Assembly: GCA_031291595.1 (NCBI GenBank)
Contig: JARLIU010000283.1
Span: 1 to 47,386, forward strand
Direction: 5' to 3'
DNA length: 47,386 bases
Origin: Ancalomicrobiaceae bacterium
GTDB lineage: Bacteria; Pseudomonadota; Alphaproteobacteria; Rhizobiales; Ancalomicrobiaceae
Made by a program: the position numbers and the translations under genes. Below are positions 1 to 9,368 of the stretch, piece by piece. Positions within the stretch are counted from its first letter, which is position 1. Every line of letters begins with the position of its first letter. The notes beneath the pieces were generated by a model that was not told where the DNA came from, did not search any database, and saw only the letters and a list, made by a program, of their open reading frames with translations.

Positions 1-211
1 CGACGTGCGCGGCAAGCCGTGCTCGGAGCGCAAGGCTGCGATCTTCGGCCTGTTTGCCAGCCTCGACGACGCCGAGGCGTTCGAGTTCATCAACGACCAC
101 GATCCAGCGCCGCTGCGCGGGATTTTCGACGCAATCGCGCCCGAGGGCTACGCCTGGACCTACGTCGAGCAGGGACCGGATGCCTGGTGCGTCCGCATCG
201 CGCGAGCCTGA
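1..211 (+). CDS. DUF2249 domain protein (5' end outside window)
   Basis: The reading frame is open from the window edge and ends with TGA at 209-211. It begins with the D-V-R that usually opens a DUF2249 domain, so the true start probably lies before base 1; the GTG at 5 would cut the domain. The visible residues contain FEFINDHDPAPL and a W-x-Y-x-E-Q-G-P-D-x-W ending, both typical of DUF2249 proteins, which are small soluble proteins often encoded with hemerythrin-like and nitric-oxide-related genes. The next gene starts 4 nt after the stop, so the two are probably cotranscribed. The biochemical role of the family is not settled. Family call is fairly sure; function is inferred only from context. 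Confidence 0.75.
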   Translation, partial: DVRGKPCSERKAAIFGLFASLDDAEAFEFINDHDPAPLRGIFDAIAPEGYAWTYVEQGPDAWCVRIARA

Positions 212-215
212 TACC

Positions 216-575
216 ATGACCGACCTTGCCTCCACCGCCGCCGCGGCACGCCTCGCGCTGAAATCCGTCGACGATCCCGAACTCGGCGTCAATATCGTCG
301 ATCTTGGTCTCGTCAGCCGTTTCGATATCGCCGACGGCCGTATCGCCGTCGACCTGATGATGACATCGCCGACCTGTCCGCTCGGCCAGCTGATCGCCGA
401 GACGGCGACCGTCGCGATCGAACGGGCGGTCGGTGCCGGCTGGACCGTCACCGTCGCCCTCGATCGGGTGACGCGCTGGTCGCCGGATCTGGCGATCCCG
501 GAAATCCGCACGCGCTTCGCGCCGCTGCCGGTACCGCGGTTCTTTGCCCGCGCCGGCCATATGTTCGGATGGTAG
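216..575 (+). CDS. MIP18/DUF59 family metal-sulfur cluster assembly-like protein
   Basis: A 119-residue soluble protein. The core V-x-D-P-E-L-G-V-N-I-V-D-L-G-L near residues 17-31 and the T-S-P-T-C-P-L-G motif near residues 51-58 mark the MIP18/DUF59 family, whose members (SufT, PaaD, eukaryotic MIP18/CIA2) help build or deliver iron-sulfur clusters; the cysteine of T-x-x-C-P is the family's key residue. The start is ATG 216, 4 nt after the preceding DUF2249 stop, and the next gene starts 4 nt downstream, so all three form a tight operon. It could serve an Fe-S or metal enzyme of nitrogen-oxide metabolism, which is inference from the neighbours. A frame extending upstream to 54 exists but overlaps the DUF2249 gene and is not used. 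Confidence 0.8.
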   Translation: MTDLASTAAAARLALKSVDDPELGVNIVDLGLVSRFDIADGRIAVDLMMTSPTCPLGQLIAETATVAIERAVGAGWTVTVALDRVTRWSPDLAIPEIRTRFAPLPVPRFFARAGHMFGW

Positions 576-579
576 CGCC

Positions 580-1671
580 ATGAAGGTGAAAGTGCTCCTC
601 GCCATCGTTCCGCTCGTTGCCGCCGCAACGGCCATGGCCTGCGGCTTTGCCGGCGGGCTGGCACGGCTTGGGCTAGGCCCGGATAACGCGGTGGCGATCG
701 ATGCACATGGCGCCTTCATGATCTGCGGCTTCTTCGGCACGCTGATCGCGCTCGAACGGGCGGTCGCCGGTGGGCGGCTCGCCGACTTCCTCGCTCCTGC
801 CTTCGGTGCTGCCGGCGTGATCTTGACGCACGCCGGTCTGGCCGAAGCCGCCGCCTCGGCCTATGGGCTCTCCGCCCTGATGTTGACGGGCTTGACGCTG
901 CTGGCCGCCATCCGCCAGCCCGAGCCTTTCACGATTCTCATGGCCGGGGCGGCGGCGATCTTCACCTACGGCTGCGTGCTGTGGATCCGAGGCGAGACGG
1001 CGGCGGATGTCGCCTATCTCTGGCTCGGCTTCCTCGTTCTCACCGTGCTGGCCGAACGGCTGGAACTGTCGCGGCTGCGCGCTCATTCGCCGGCAGCACT
1101 CGGGCTGCTGGGCCTGTTCCTTGCCGTCTTCGTCGGTGCGCTGATCACGGGCGAACCGTGGCAGCACGGCTCGGCGGCGCTCGGGGGCTCGCTCATCGCC
1201 GCCGCCCTGTGGTTCCTGTTGCGCGATGTCGCGGTCGTCACCATCCGGCAGCGCGGGCTCGCGCGGTTTTCCGCCGTCTGCCTGATGACCGGCTACGGCT
1301 GGCTGATCGTCGCCGGATCGAGCTTGATTGCCTTGCCGCCGGGCGAGGCGATGTTCGGCCACGACATGGCAGTGCACGCCATCGGCCTCGGCTTCGTCCT
1401 GTCGATGGTGATGGCGCACGCGCCGATCATCCTGCCGGCAATCGTCGGCCTGAAGGTCCGCTACCAGCCGGCGCTGTACGGGCCGGTCCTGGTGCTGCAG
1501 GCCGGCGTCGCGGCGCGGATGTCCGGCGATATCCTGGAAAGCGACCTCGTCCGCCAGGTTTCGGCCGTCCTGACCGTCACCGCGGTCGTGCTCTATCTCG
1601 CGATCCTCGTCGTCACCCGGCTGGCGGACCTGCTGGCCGAGCGGCGGCGGCGGCCGTCGCCGGCGCTCTGA
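580..1671 (+). CDS. multi-pass membrane protein, NnrS-like
   Basis: A 363-residue, strongly hydrophobic protein with roughly ten to twelve predicted membrane segments from residue 5 to 350 and a short basic C-terminal tail (AERRRRPS). A segment near residue 45 reads H-G-A-F-M-I-C-G-F-F-G-T-L-I-A-L-E-R, and histidines recur near the middle of later helices (for example GHDMAVHAIGLGF). Such patterns occur in heme-containing NnrS-like proteins and in membrane proteins encoded with them. It follows the DUF59 gene by 4 nt and closes the operon. NnrS-type proteins are linked to nitric oxide tolerance and denitrification. The membrane topology is clear; the NnrS relationship is tentative because I cannot run a profile search. 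Confidence 0.55.
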   Translation: MKVKVLLAIVPLVAAATAMACGFAGGLARLGLGPDNAVAIDAHGAFMICGFFGTLIALERAVAGGRLADFLAPAFGAAGVILTHAGLAEAAASAYGLSALMLTGLTLLAAIRQPEPFTILMAGAAAIFTYGCVLWIRGETAADVAYLWLGFLVLTVLAERLELSRLRAHSPAALGLLGLFLAVFVGALITGEPWQHGSAALGGSLIAAALWFLLRDVAVVTIRQRGLARFSAVCLMTGYGWLIVAGSSLIALPPGEAMFGHDMAVHAIGLGFVLSMVMAHAPIILPAIVGLKVRYQPALYGPVLVLQAGVAARMSGDILESDLVRQVSAVLTVTAVVLYLAILVVTRLADLLAERRRRPSPAL

Positions 1672-2031
1672 CCGGCTGAACGACTTGCCGCAGCCGCCAG
1701 GCTCGACAGGCGCAGTCAACAGCCGGACCCCAGCGCGACCACCTGGCGTATTTTCGCGGCGAGCGACGGCGCGAATACGCTCCAATTCGGTATTTTTACG
1801 CTCATTTTTGTCCGAGACGCCGCCAGCTTCCCGGGACCGAGCTGCAGCCACGGCCACGCGTGCGGGCCGATCGCGCGCGCCTGTCATCACGCCGCTTGCG
1901 GTCGCCCATGCGCATGATTAACGTCTTGAAGGCGCCAACCGATCTCGATTGTGCGGACACGCGCCTTGTTTATCTCCGGCCGTCTCCGGCCGCTGCTTTT
2001 CCCGTCAGCCAACAGTTGAGAGGAAGTCCCC
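1672..2031 (+). other. intergenic region before the cysteine peptidase gene
   Basis: This 360-nt spacer holds no convincing gene. It contains an imperfect inverted repeat, GCGTATT at 1746-1752 and AATACGC at 1774-1780, that could form a hairpin after the membrane protein gene. An AT-richer patch at 1778-1810 may carry the promoter for the 2032 gene. A GAGAGGAAG Shine-Dalgarno sequence lies just before the ATG at 2032. A short open frame at 1685-1921 has proline/arginine-rich composition and no recognisable motif, and is not called. Confidence 0.4.
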
Positions 2032-2697
2032 ATGGGCTGGCACATCAGATATACCAGCGAAGGCTGGCACGCCGTCTACAGTCAACAGGCGGAAAATTCC
2101 TGCGGCATCGCCTGTATCATCATGATCAACTTCAAACTGAAGAAGTGGCAACTCGGCATGGCCGCTGCCGCGAGCGCCGCGCTCGGCGCCTGGTCCAACC
2201 CGCTGATGGACAAGGTGATGCATTCGGCGGTCAAGTCCGAGGCGGAAGTCTATGCCGCATACACCAAATTGACCGGCAAGGCCTATGACGGCAGCCAGTA
2301 CACCGATATGGACGTGCTGGTGAAGATCCTCAACGAGCTCGGCATCGGCCGTTGGTCGATGGAGTGCGTGCCGGCCGCCAGGTTTGCGGGCAAGCTCATG
2401 CTGCAGACCCACGGACCCAAGGCGGCGCCGCTCATGGCACATGTCCAGTGGCGCACGGGCGGGGCCCATTTCGTCGTCTGCGACGAAGTGGATTTCGAAG
2501 ACAACAAACTCGTCGCCGATTTCTGCGATCCGTGGGATGCCTCGGTGAAGACGCTGGCGATCTCTCCCGGCGCGGGCGTCGCCTACGACACCAAGACCGG
2601 ACCGGACGTGTTCAGCTTCCTGTCGCCGCATCACGACTACGCTGCCGGCAAGATGGGCGATCTGACCGGCTGGATCGCCTATCGCACGGCAGCTTGA
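2032..2697 (+). CDS. orphan papain-like (C39-type) cysteine peptidase
   Basis: A 221-residue protein with the layout of a papain-fold cysteine peptidase of the C39/C70 kind. The N-terminal Y-S-Q-Q-A-E-N-S-C-G-I-A-C puts the putative oxyanion glutamine at 18 (or 19) and the nucleophile at Cys24, followed by a helix. His146 lies in G-G-A-H-F-V-V and the third residue is probably Asp166 in F-C-D-P-W-D. There is a hydrophobic stretch at residues 43-54 but no signal peptide. C39 domains usually sit on ABC exporters and cut double-glycine leaders, but no transporter or bacteriocin gene is nearby; C70-type relatives are secreted effectors. Substrate is unknown. Base composition is somewhat less GC-rich than the flanks. 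The start has a good GAGAGGAAG ribosome site. Confidence 0.65.
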   Translation: MGWHIRYTSEGWHAVYSQQAENSCGIACIIMINFKLKKWQLGMAAAASAALGAWSNPLMDKVMHSAVKSEAEVYAAYTKLTGKAYDGSQYTDMDVLVKILNELGIGRWSMECVPAARFAGKLMLQTHGPKAAPLMAHVQWRTGGAHFVVCDEVDFEDNKLVADFCDPWDASVKTLAISPGAGVAYDTKTGPDVFSFLSPHHDYAAGKMGDLTGWIAYRTAA

Positions 2698-2701
2698 GGC
2701 A

Positions 2702-4204
2702 TCAGTTCGGGCGACGGATATGCGGGCCGGTCGTCTCGTCGACGACTTCGGGCTTGTCGGATTCGACCGGCTTCACCCAGCCGCCGCCCAGCGCCTTGGC
2801 GAGCGCCACGTGATCCTTGGCGAGGCTGACACGGCTGGCGATCCGCGACGTCTCGGCCGAATAGAGCGATTTCTCGGCGTCGAGGACATCCAGGAAGCTC
2901 GATGATCCCGACGTGTAGAGCGCACGGGAGAGTTCGGCGGCCGTGCGGTAGTTGCGGGTGGCTTCGCTGAGCTTGTCCTGATGCACGCGCTCGGCCGATA
3001 GCGCCACCAGGGCATTCTCGACATCCTCGAGCGCCGACAGGACCGTCGAGCGCCAAGTGATCAACGTCTGGTCGCGCGTGGCCGCCGCCGCATCGACGGC
3101 CGCCTCCAGCCTGCCGCCGGTGAACAGCGGCACATTGACCGACGGTCCCCACGACCAGGCGATGGACGAGGCCTTGAACAACTGGTCGGTCTTGGTGCCG
3201 GTGGTCGAGATCGAGCCTGACAGGGTGATCGACGGGTAGCGGGCGGCTTCCGCCGCGCCGATGTCGGCGGTTGCGGCGGCAAGCCGGCGCTCGGCGGCGC
3301 GGATGTCCGGCCGGCGCTGCAACAGATCGGCGGGTATGCCGCGCGGCAGCGCCTTCCTGGCCGACGGCACCGCCGCGGACGACTTCATCTCGCCCAACAG
3401 CGCCCCCGGCTCGGCGCCGGTCAACAGCCCCAACCGGTGGATCGACTGGGCAAGCGCACTTTCGTAGGCGGGGATGTCGGATTCCGTCGTCGCGGCCAGC
3501 GCGTCGGCCTTGGCGACATCGACGGCCGATGCGGTGCCGGCATCGAATTTGTTCCGGGTCAGCTTGGCCGTGCTGCGCTGCGATTCGGCGGTCCGGCGGG
3601 CGAGCGCGATCTCGGCCTGATAGCCGCGGGCGTCGATGTAGTAGGAAGCGACGTCGCCGACGAGGGTCAGCAGCGTCGCCTGCAGATCTGCTTCGCTCGC
3701 CTCTGCCGTTGCGTTCGCCGCCTCGACGGCGCGTTCGTTGGCGCCGAACAGGTCGATTTCCCAGGAGGCGTCGAGCCCGGCCTGGAACAGGTTGCCGACA
3801 GTGGTCTTGCCGCTGCCGGACGTGGTGGCCGGCGTCTGCGAGCGGGTGGCCGAGCCGACGCCATTGAGGCTCGGCCAGAGGTTGCCGGCCTGTTCGCGCC
3901 ATTGCGCCCGGGCCAGACGGATCTTCGCCTTGGCGGCGGCGACGTCGAGATTGCCGGCAACCGCGCGCTCGATCAGCCGGTCGAGGGTGGGATCACCGAG
4001 GTCCCTCCACCATTCGCCGAGTTCGGTGGTCTTCACCTGCCGCAGTGCAGCGGCGTGGTGCCATTGTCCCGGCAGCACGATTGTCGGCAGCGCATAATCC
4101 GGACCGACGGCGCAAGCCGAAAGCGCGATGCCGGAGAGCCCAAGCAGCAACACAAGACGGACGGCGCGACGGGGCGCCACGGCAGGGACGGACTGATACA
4201 TCAT
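2702..4204 (-). CDS. RND efflux outer-membrane lipoprotein (OprM/NodT family)
   Basis: A 500-residue outer-membrane factor that forms the TolC-like exit duct of a tripartite efflux pump. The N-terminus is a lipoprotein signal peptide with lipobox L-S-A-C (Cys31) followed by A-V-G-P-D-Y, the standard start of the NodT/OprM family. Two long helical repeats follow, each ending in segments such as [15 protein letters not shown] and V-P-L-F-T-G-G-R-L, which are hallmarks of the family. Its start codon overlaps the stop of the RND pump gene (ATGA at 4201-4204), indicating translational coupling as the last gene of the adaptor-pump-duct operon. Length is normal for the family. Confidence 0.95.
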   Translation of the reverse strand: MMYQSVPAVAPRRAVRLVLLLGLSGIALSACAVGPDYALPTIVLPGQWHHAAALRQVKTTELGEWWRDLGDPTLDRLIERAVAGNLDVAAAKAKIRLARAQWREQAGNLWPSLNGVGSATRSQTPATTSGSGKTTVGNLFQAGLDASWEIDLFGANERAVEAANATAEASEADLQATLLTLVGDVASYYIDARGYQAEIALARRTAESQRSTAKLTRNKFDAGTASAVDVAKADALAATTESDIPAYESALAQSIHRLGLLTGAEPGALLGEMKSSAAVPSARKALPRGIPADLLQRRPDIRAAERRLAAATADIGAAEAARYPSITLSGSISTTGTKTDQLFKASSIAWSWGPSVNVPLFTGGRLEAAVDAAAATRDQTLITWRSTVLSALEDVENALVALSAERVHQDKLSEATRNYRTAAELSRALYTSGSSSFLDVLDAEKSLYSAETSRIASRVSLAKDHVALAKALGGGWVKPVESDKPEVVDETTGPHIRRPN

Positions 4205-7200
4205 GGGTGCTCCGGCGCCGGGGGCGCGGCCGTTGCGGGATCATTCGGGCGTTTGCGGCGCGGGAACAGCTTGCGCACGATGACGAAGAGCATGGGCACG
4301 AAGAAGATGCCGAGCACGGTCGCCGCGATCATGCCGCCCATGACGCCGATGCCGATCGAGTTCTGTGCGCCCGAACCCGCCCCCTTGGCGATCGCCAGCG
4401 GCATCACGCCGAGGATGAAGGCGAACGAGGTCATCAGGATCGGTCTGAGCCGTTGCCGCGCCGCCGCCAGCGTTGCCTCGATCAGCGGCATGCCGGCCGC
4501 CTCGCGTTCAAGCGCGAATTCGACGATGAGGATGGCGTTCTTGGCGGCGAGACCCATGGTCGTCAACAGGCCAACCTTGAAATACACGTCGTTGGTCTGG
4601 GCGAACAGAACCGCGGCGGTGAGCGCGCCGAACACGCCGATGGGCACGGCGAGCAAAACGGCAAACGGCACCGACCAGCTTTCGTACAGCGCGGCCAAGC
4701 ACAGGAACACGACCAGCGCCGAAATCGCATAGAGCGAGGTCGCCTGGTTGCCCGACAGCCGCTCTTGCGCCGACAATCCTGTCCATTGGTGGCCGAACCC
4801 GGTCGGCAGGCCGGCGGTCAGCTTGTCGATCTCTTCCATGGCGGTGCCGGAGGAGACACCGGGAGCGGCCGCGCCCTGGATCTCCACCGCCGCCGAGCCG
4901 TTGTAACGCTCGAGCCGCGGCGAACCGTAGCTCCAGTGGCTGGACACCAAGGCGGAGAAGGGCACCATCTCGCCGCCGGCATTGCGCACGTGCCAGCGGT
5001 CGAGGTCGGCCGGCTGGCGGCGGAACGGCGCATCGGCCTGCAGATAGACCGATTTCACCCGGCCGCGATCGATGAAGTCGTTGACGTAGGCCGAGCCCCA
5101 GGCGGTCGACAGCGTGGTGTCGATGTCGGCCAGCGAAATGCCGAGAGCGCTCGCCTTCCCCTGATCGACGTCGATAGTGAACTGCGGCGCATCCTCCTGG
5201 CCGTTCGGCCTGGTGCCGAAAAGCAGGGGATCTTTCGCGGCCGCACCGAGCAGCTGGTTGCGCACCTGCATCAGTTTGTCGTGGCCGGCACCGTTGACGT
5301 CCTGCAGGTAGAAGTCGAAGCCGTTGTTGTTGCCCATGCCCTGGATCGCCGGCGGGGCAAGCGCGAAGATCTGGGCCTCGCGCACCATGAAGAAATGCCG
5401 CATGGCGCGGCCGGCAACCGCCGCGGCGGCCAAGTCCGGCGTGGTGCGCAGCGCAAAGTCCTTCAGCCGGACGAAGACCAGGCCGACGTTCTGGCCCTGG
5501 CCGCCGAAGCCGAAGCCGGCAATGGTCATGACGCCGTCGACAGTCTTCTTTTCCTCGGCCAAGTACCAGTTGGCGACGTCGTTCAGCACCTTGATGGTGC
5601 GATCCTGAGTGGCACCGACCGGCAACGTCACCGAGGTGAGCAGGATGCCTTGGTCCTCTTCCGGCAGGAAGGAGTTCGGCAGCTTCAGGAACAGATAGCC
5701 GGCGCTGCCGCCGATCGCCAGAAAGACGACGACAAAGACGATGGAGTAGCGCACGACGAAGCCGGCGACCGCACCGTAACCGCGGGTGACCAAGTCGAAG
5801 CCGCGATTGAACAGGCCGAACAGGCCACCGCCCGAGGCATGATCGGGCGGGCGCTTCAGGATCGAGGCACACAAGGCCGGCGACAGGATCAAGGCAACGA
5901 GCACAGACAGCACCATGGCCGAGACGATGGTCACCGAGAACTGGCGGTAGATGACGCCGACGGCGCCGCCGAAGAAGGCCATCGGAATGAAGACGGCGGA
6001 GAGCACCGTGGCGATGCCGACGAGTGCGCCGGTGATCTCCCGCATGGACTCGATCGTTGCCTCACGCGGGCTCAAGCCCTTCTCCGTCATCACCCGTTCG
6101 ACGTTCTCGACGACGACGATGGCGTCGTCGACAAGCAGGCCGATCGCCAGCACCATGGCGAACATGGTCAATGTGTTGATCGAGTATCCTGCGACGGATA
6201 GCACCGCGAATGTACCCAGAAGCACGACGGGGACGGCGAGCGTCGGAATGAGGGTCGCCCGGATGTTCTGCAGGAACACCAGCATGACCAGGAAGACGAG
6301 GATGACGGCCTCGCCGAGGGTCTTGGCCACCTCCTGGATCGACAGTTTGACAAAGGGGGTGGTATCGTAGGGGTAGACCACCTCGACGTTTTGCGGGAAC
6401 GTCGGCTTCAGCCGCTCGATCGCCGCCTGCACGGCCTGCGCCGTCGAGATGGCGTTGGCGCCGGTGGCGAGATTGATCGCGAGGCCGCTCGCGGGCTTGC
6501 CGTTGTAGTAGCTGTTGTTGATGTAAGATTTGGCGCCCAATTCGACGCGGGCGACGTCATCGATGCGGACGAGCGACCCGTCAGTGCCGCTCTTCAGGAT
6601 GATCGAGCGGAACTGCTCCGGCGTTTGCAGACGCGAGCGCGCTGTGATCGTGGCGTTGATCTGTTGGCCGACGACTGCCGGCAGGCCACCCAACTGACCG
6701 GCCGAGATCTGAGTGTTCTGCGCCTGGATGGCGGAGGCGATATCGCCGGGCATCAGCGAATATTTCGCCAGCTTGTCTGGGTCAAGCCAGATACGCATAG
6801 CATAGTTGGCGCCAAACAGCTGGGTTGAGCCAACGCCAGGCACGCGCTTCAAGGTATCGTTGAGAGATGAATCGATGAAGTCAGCGAGATCAATGTTGCT
6901 CATCTTGCCGTCGGTTGAGACGAAGCTTACGACGAGCAGAAACCCGGTGGATGCTTTGTTGACGGAGATGCCGGTCGACTGCACGATCTGCGGCAATTGG
7001 GCCGTGACCAGTTGCAGCTTGTTCTGCACCTGCATCTGCGCCACGTCGGAATTGGCGCCGCTGGTGAACGTCAGCGTGATCTGCGCCTGACCGGTCGAGG
7101 TTGAGGTCGAGGCGATGTAGTCGAGGTTATCGAGCCCGGTCATCCCCTGCTCGATGACCTTGGTCACCGAGTTCTCGACCGTCTGAGCATCCGCGCCGGG

Positions 7201-7347
7201 ATAGGTGGCGTTGATGCTGATGGTGGGGGGGGCAATCTCCGGATAGCGCGAGATTGACAGCGTGTTGACGGCCAGCAGACCCGCCAGCATCACCGTGATG
7301 GCGATCACCCACGCAAAAATCGGCCTGTCGATGAAGAAACGCGACAT
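4201..7347 (-). CDS. RND multidrug efflux pump, inner-membrane subunit (HAE-1, AcrB/MexB type)
   Basis: A 1048-residue proton-driven transporter, full length for the HAE-1 family. It opens with [14 protein letters not shown] at the first membrane helix, has two large periplasmic loops, and carries the proton-relay pair Asp407-Asp408 in [14 protein letters not shown], the same residue numbers as AcrB. The partner lysine is in [13 protein letters not shown] near residue 930. The ATG at 7347 has a GAGGA ribosome site 5 nt upstream. It lies 26 nt after the adaptor gene and overlaps the outer-membrane factor by 4 nt, giving a complete pump from one transcript. Likely substrates are hydrophobic or amphiphilic toxic compounds; no regulator gene is adjacent. 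Confidence 0.96.
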   Translation of the reverse strand: MSRFFIDRPIFAWVIAITVMLAGLLAVNTLSISRYPEIAPPTISINATYPGADAQTVENSVTKVIEQGMTGLDNLDYIASTSTSTGQAQITLTFTSGANSDVAQMQVQNKLQLVTAQLPQIVQSTGISVNKASTGFLLVVSFVSTDGKMSNIDLADFIDSSLNDTLKRVPGVGSTQLFGANYAMRIWLDPDKLAKYSLMPGDIASAIQAQNTQISAGQLGGLPAVVGQQINATITARSRLQTPEQFRSIILKSGTDGSLVRIDDVARVELGAKSYINNSYYNGKPASGLAINLATGANAISTAQAVQAAIERLKPTFPQNVEVVYPYDTTPFVKLSIQEVAKTLGEAVILVFLVMLVFLQNIRATLIPTLAVPVVLLGTFAVLSVAGYSINTLTMFAMVLAIGLLVDDAIVVVENVERVMTEKGLSPREATIESMREITGALVGIATVLSAVFIPMAFFGGAVGVIYRQFSVTIVSAMVLSVLVALILSPALCASILKRPPDHASGGGLFGLFNRGFDLVTRGYGAVAGFVVRYSIVFVVVFLAIGGSAGYLFLKLPNSFLPEEDQGILLTSVTLPVGATQDRTIKVLNDVANWYLAEEKKTVDGVMTIAGFGFGGQGQNVGLVFVRLKDFALRTTPDLAAAAVAGRAMRHFFMVREAQIFALAPPAIQGMGNNNGFDFYLQDVNGAGHDKLMQVRNQLLGAAAKDPLLFGTRPNGQEDAPQFTIDVDQGKASALGISLADIDTTLSTAWGSAYVNDFIDRGRVKSVYLQADAPFRRQPADLDRWHVRNAGGEMVPFSALVSSHWSYGSPRLERYNGSAAVEIQGAAAPGVSSGTAMEEIDKLTAGLPTGFGHQWTGLSAQERLSGNQATSLYAISALVVFLCLAALYESWSVPFAVLLAVPIGVFGALTAAVLFAQTNDVYFKVGLLTTMGLAAKNAILIVEFALEREAAGMPLIEATLAAARQRLRPILMTSFAFILGVMPLAIAKGAGSGAQNSIGIGVMGGMIAATVLGIFFVPMLFVIVRKLFPRRKRPNDPATAAPPAPEHP

Positions 7348-7373
7348 TCAGGTCCTCAAGCGTTCGGTGATCG

Positions 7374-8768
7374 TCAGTTGGCGCTCGGAGCAGGCGTCCG
7401 CGCCGGGCCGCTCGAAGCCGGATCGGTCTGGGACGTCGTCTGCTTGCGCTCGCGCACTTCGCCGGTGGTCTCGTCGAGGATCACTTCGACCGGTTGCACC
7501 TGGGCACCCGGGCGGGCCCGCTGGGTGCCGTCGACGATGACGCGGTCGCCGTCGGCCATGCCCTGCACCAGCCAATTGGTGCCGACTGCGTCGCCGAGTT
7601 GCAGCACACGTTCCTCGACCTTGTTGTCCTTGCCGACGAACAGCGCGGTCGCTTCGCCCTTGGTGTTGTGGCCGACGGCGCGCTGCGGCATCAGGAAGCT
7701 GTTCTCGGCGACGCCTTCCTCGACGAAGGCGCGAACATACATTCCCGGCAGCAGCAGCCTGTCCGGATTGGGGAATTGCGCGCGGAGCGTGAACGTGCCG
7801 GTGGTCTGGCTGACGTTGGCCTCGGCAAAGGCGAGGGTGCCGGTGTACTTGTAGATCTCGCCGTTCTCGAGTTTCAGCCGCACCTTGATCCGGTCGCCGG
7901 AGAGCTTGATGCGGCCGGCGTCGACCGCGGCGCGGAAATCCAGCAGTCGCCGGCTCGACTGGGTAATGTCGACGTTGATCGGCTCGATGGTGCGGATGGT
8001 GGTGAGCAGCGTCGACTGGCTTGCCGTGACGAGAGCGCCCGGCGTCAGGCTCGACTTGTCGATACGGCCGCCGATCGGGGCGCGGATGGTCGTGTAGTCG
8101 AGGTTGATCTTGGCCGTCTCGACGTCGGCCTTGGCAACGGCGACGGCGGCCTTGGCCTGGGCCAGCGTGGCGAGCGCGTCGTCGACGTCTTGCTTGGCGA
8201 CGGCGTTCTGCTTGATCAGCGTCTGGTAGCGCTCGACCTTGGTCTCGGCGCTCGGCACGGCGGCTTCAGCCTTGGCGAGCGCCGCCCGGGTGCTGTCGTA
8301 GGCGGCCTGATAGGTCGCGGGATCGATCTGGTACAGCGGATCGCCGGTCTTGACCTCGCCGCCTTCGTTGAACAGCCGTGCCCGGATGATGCCGTTGACC
8401 TGCGGGCGCACCTCGGCGACCAGCGAGGCGGCGGTTCGGCCGGGCAGCTCGGCGGTGATCGCGACGGACTGGGGATGGAGCGCGACAACGCCGACTTCCG
8501 GACGCTGCTGCGCCGCGCCGGGTGGGACTTGCGCAGCGGCATGTCCGCCGCTGGCCGCCACTATTGCCGCAATGGCCAATGCGCCGATATGTAATACTGC
8601 TAAGTAACCGACAGGCTTCAGCAATATCCGGAAATATGTTCCGGCGCCGCCGCTGCACCCGGCAGCAACCGCCCGCGGTCGCCACGTCGTCGCCCAATGA
8701 CGAAGCGATTCGATTGGCTTGGAGCAAAGATCCGCCGTTTTCCGCGACAGCTGCCGTACCTTGAACAT
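7374..8768 (-). CDS. RND efflux periplasmic adaptor (membrane fusion protein)
   Basis: A 464-residue adaptor linking the pump to the outer-membrane duct. After a hydrophobic segment near residues 54-76, it shows the AcrA/MexA order: barrel-sandwich start (P-Q-V-N-G-I-I-R-A-R-L-F-N-E-G), a long alpha-hairpin rich in A/K/E, the second half of the sandwich (Y-T-T-I-R-A-P-I-G-G-R-I), and the beta-barrel ending in V-D-G-T-Q-R-A-R-P-G. The ATG at 8768 has GGGAG 6 nt upstream (8775-8779), better than the TTG at 8774. This start gives an unusually long N-region of about 50 residues before the hydrophobic segment, so a later start is possible, such as a TTG near 8621. It is the first gene of the operon. 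Confidence 0.93.
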   Translation of the reverse strand: MFKVRQLSRKTADLCSKPIESLRHWATTWRPRAVAAGCSGGAGTYFRILLKPVGYLAVLHIGALAIAAIVAASGGHAAAQVPPGAAQQRPEVGVVALHPQSVAITAELPGRTAASLVAEVRPQVNGIIRARLFNEGGEVKTGDPLYQIDPATYQAAYDSTRAALAKAEAAVPSAETKVERYQTLIKQNAVAKQDVDDALATLAQAKAAVAVAKADVETAKINLDYTTIRAPIGGRIDKSSLTPGALVTASQSTLLTTIRTIEPINVDITQSSRRLLDFRAAVDAGRIKLSGDRIKVRLKLENGEIYKYTGTLAFAEANVSQTTGTFTLRAQFPNPDRLLLPGMYVRAFVEEGVAENSFLMPQRAVGHNTKGEATALFVGKDNKVEERVLQLGDAVGTNWLVQGMADGDRVIVDGTQRARPGAQVQPVEVILDETTGEVRERKQTTSQTDPASSGPARTPAPSAN

Positions 8769-9124
8769 TACCAACTCCCGTCAGCCCCCGAACGGCTTAC
8801 ACCATATGCAAGGCGTCGGGGGGAGTCTATTTTCGTTCAGTTGCGGCCGGTCAGAAAATTGTAACGGATTGTAGGAAGGACACAGACCCGCTGCGACGGA
8901 CAGCCGGATACGGTCGCCGCCTCCGCATGCCGTCCGGGATGGAGCAGGCCGGGATGCATGCGGCGTTGCGGCCAAGGGTTCGGAAAATTGCGGTCGACAG
9001 CGCGAGGCGGCGGCGCGGCAGGCCGCCGTTCGGGACCAGAGCAGGACGCTTTCAGATGGAAGCGCCGAGGCGATCCATCGATGTGCTGAATCACGGCTCT
9101 ATGAATAGTTTGGCGCTGTTTCAA

Positions 9125-9148
9125 CCGTCACATGATCTCATGTGACGG
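9125..9148. repeat. perfect 11-bp palindrome with 2-nt centre
   Basis: CCGTCACATGA at 9125-9135 and its exact complement TCATGTGACGG at 9138-9148 flank a TC centre. The symmetry resembles an operator for a dimeric regulator, but it lies about 360 nt from the efflux start and directly abuts a rhizobial-type repeat element, so it may be one part of that mobile or dispersed repeat. Confidence 0.6.
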
Positions 9149-9150
9149 CA

Positions 9151-9262
9151 TCGCGCTCCAGGGCATGGGACCCGGAAGTGGGAACCGGTTCCGGGCTGAT
9201 TCCGATGCTCAAGCAAAAAGATGGAGCGCCGGTCCGATTCCAATTGGTCGACCGGCGCTCCA
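9151..9262. repeat. rhizobial-type intergenic palindromic mosaic element
   Basis: The segment contains GGCATG, CCCGGAA, GTGGGAACCGGTTCC and GATGCTCAAGC in an order that I recognise from dispersed intergenic elements of many Hyphomicrobiales genomes (the GGAAAAGTGGGAACCGG...GATCATGCTC type). GGAACCGGTTCC at 9181-9192 is a perfect palindrome. It is followed by a 13-bp perfect inverted repeat, TGGAGCGCCGGTC at 9222-9234 and GACCGGCGCTCCA at 9250-9262. Such elements are usually non-coding. The family match is from memory, not a search. Confidence 0.6.
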
Positions 9263-9310
9263 GGGCGACTGCCGGAACCAGCCGTTCCGGTTCAATGCTG
9301 GGCAGGCATT

Positions 9311-9335
9311 AAAAAAGCCCCGGAAACCGGGGCTT
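9311..9335 (-). terminator. rho-independent terminator of rpmG
   Basis: Read on the minus strand, AAGCCCCGG pairs with CCGGGGCTT (9-bp stem, 3-nt loop) and is followed by a run of T (the A-tract at 9311-9316). It lies about 33 nt past the rpmG stop codon. Confidence 0.9.
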
Positions 9336-9368
9336 CTTGGCGTCCGAGATCTGTCGGCGCGCGGCCGG

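Larger units (their letters stand above)
8769..9368. other. repeat-rich intergenic region between the efflux operon and rpmG
   Basis: This 600-nt spacer separates two leftward transcription units. Bases 8775-9124 show no gene I can support; short open frames there have no recognisable content. The part near 8775-8870 should hold the efflux promoter. From 9125 on the region is a mosaic of palindromic repeats and then the rpmG terminator, listed separately. Confidence 0.5.

Noticed and set aside
1685-1921. Open frame of 78 codons before the cysteine peptidase gene
   Set aside because: Biased Pro/Arg/Ala composition, weak start context and no recognisable feature.
4045-6201. Long open frame of 718 codons on the + strand over the RND pump gene
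   Set aside because: It is antisense to a full-length, clearly recognisable pump gene, and its residues (many Arg, Gly, His, Asp) are those expected from the complement of GC-rich coding DNA.
8837-9124. Open frame of 95 codons on the - strand upstream of the efflux operon
   Set aside because: It is rich in Pro/Arg/His with no motif, has no good ribosome site, and overlaps the presumed promoter and repeat region.
9125-9148. Palindrome as the operator of the efflux operon
   Set aside because: It lies about 360 nt upstream of the first gene and abuts a dispersed repeat, so an operator role is not supported enough to call.
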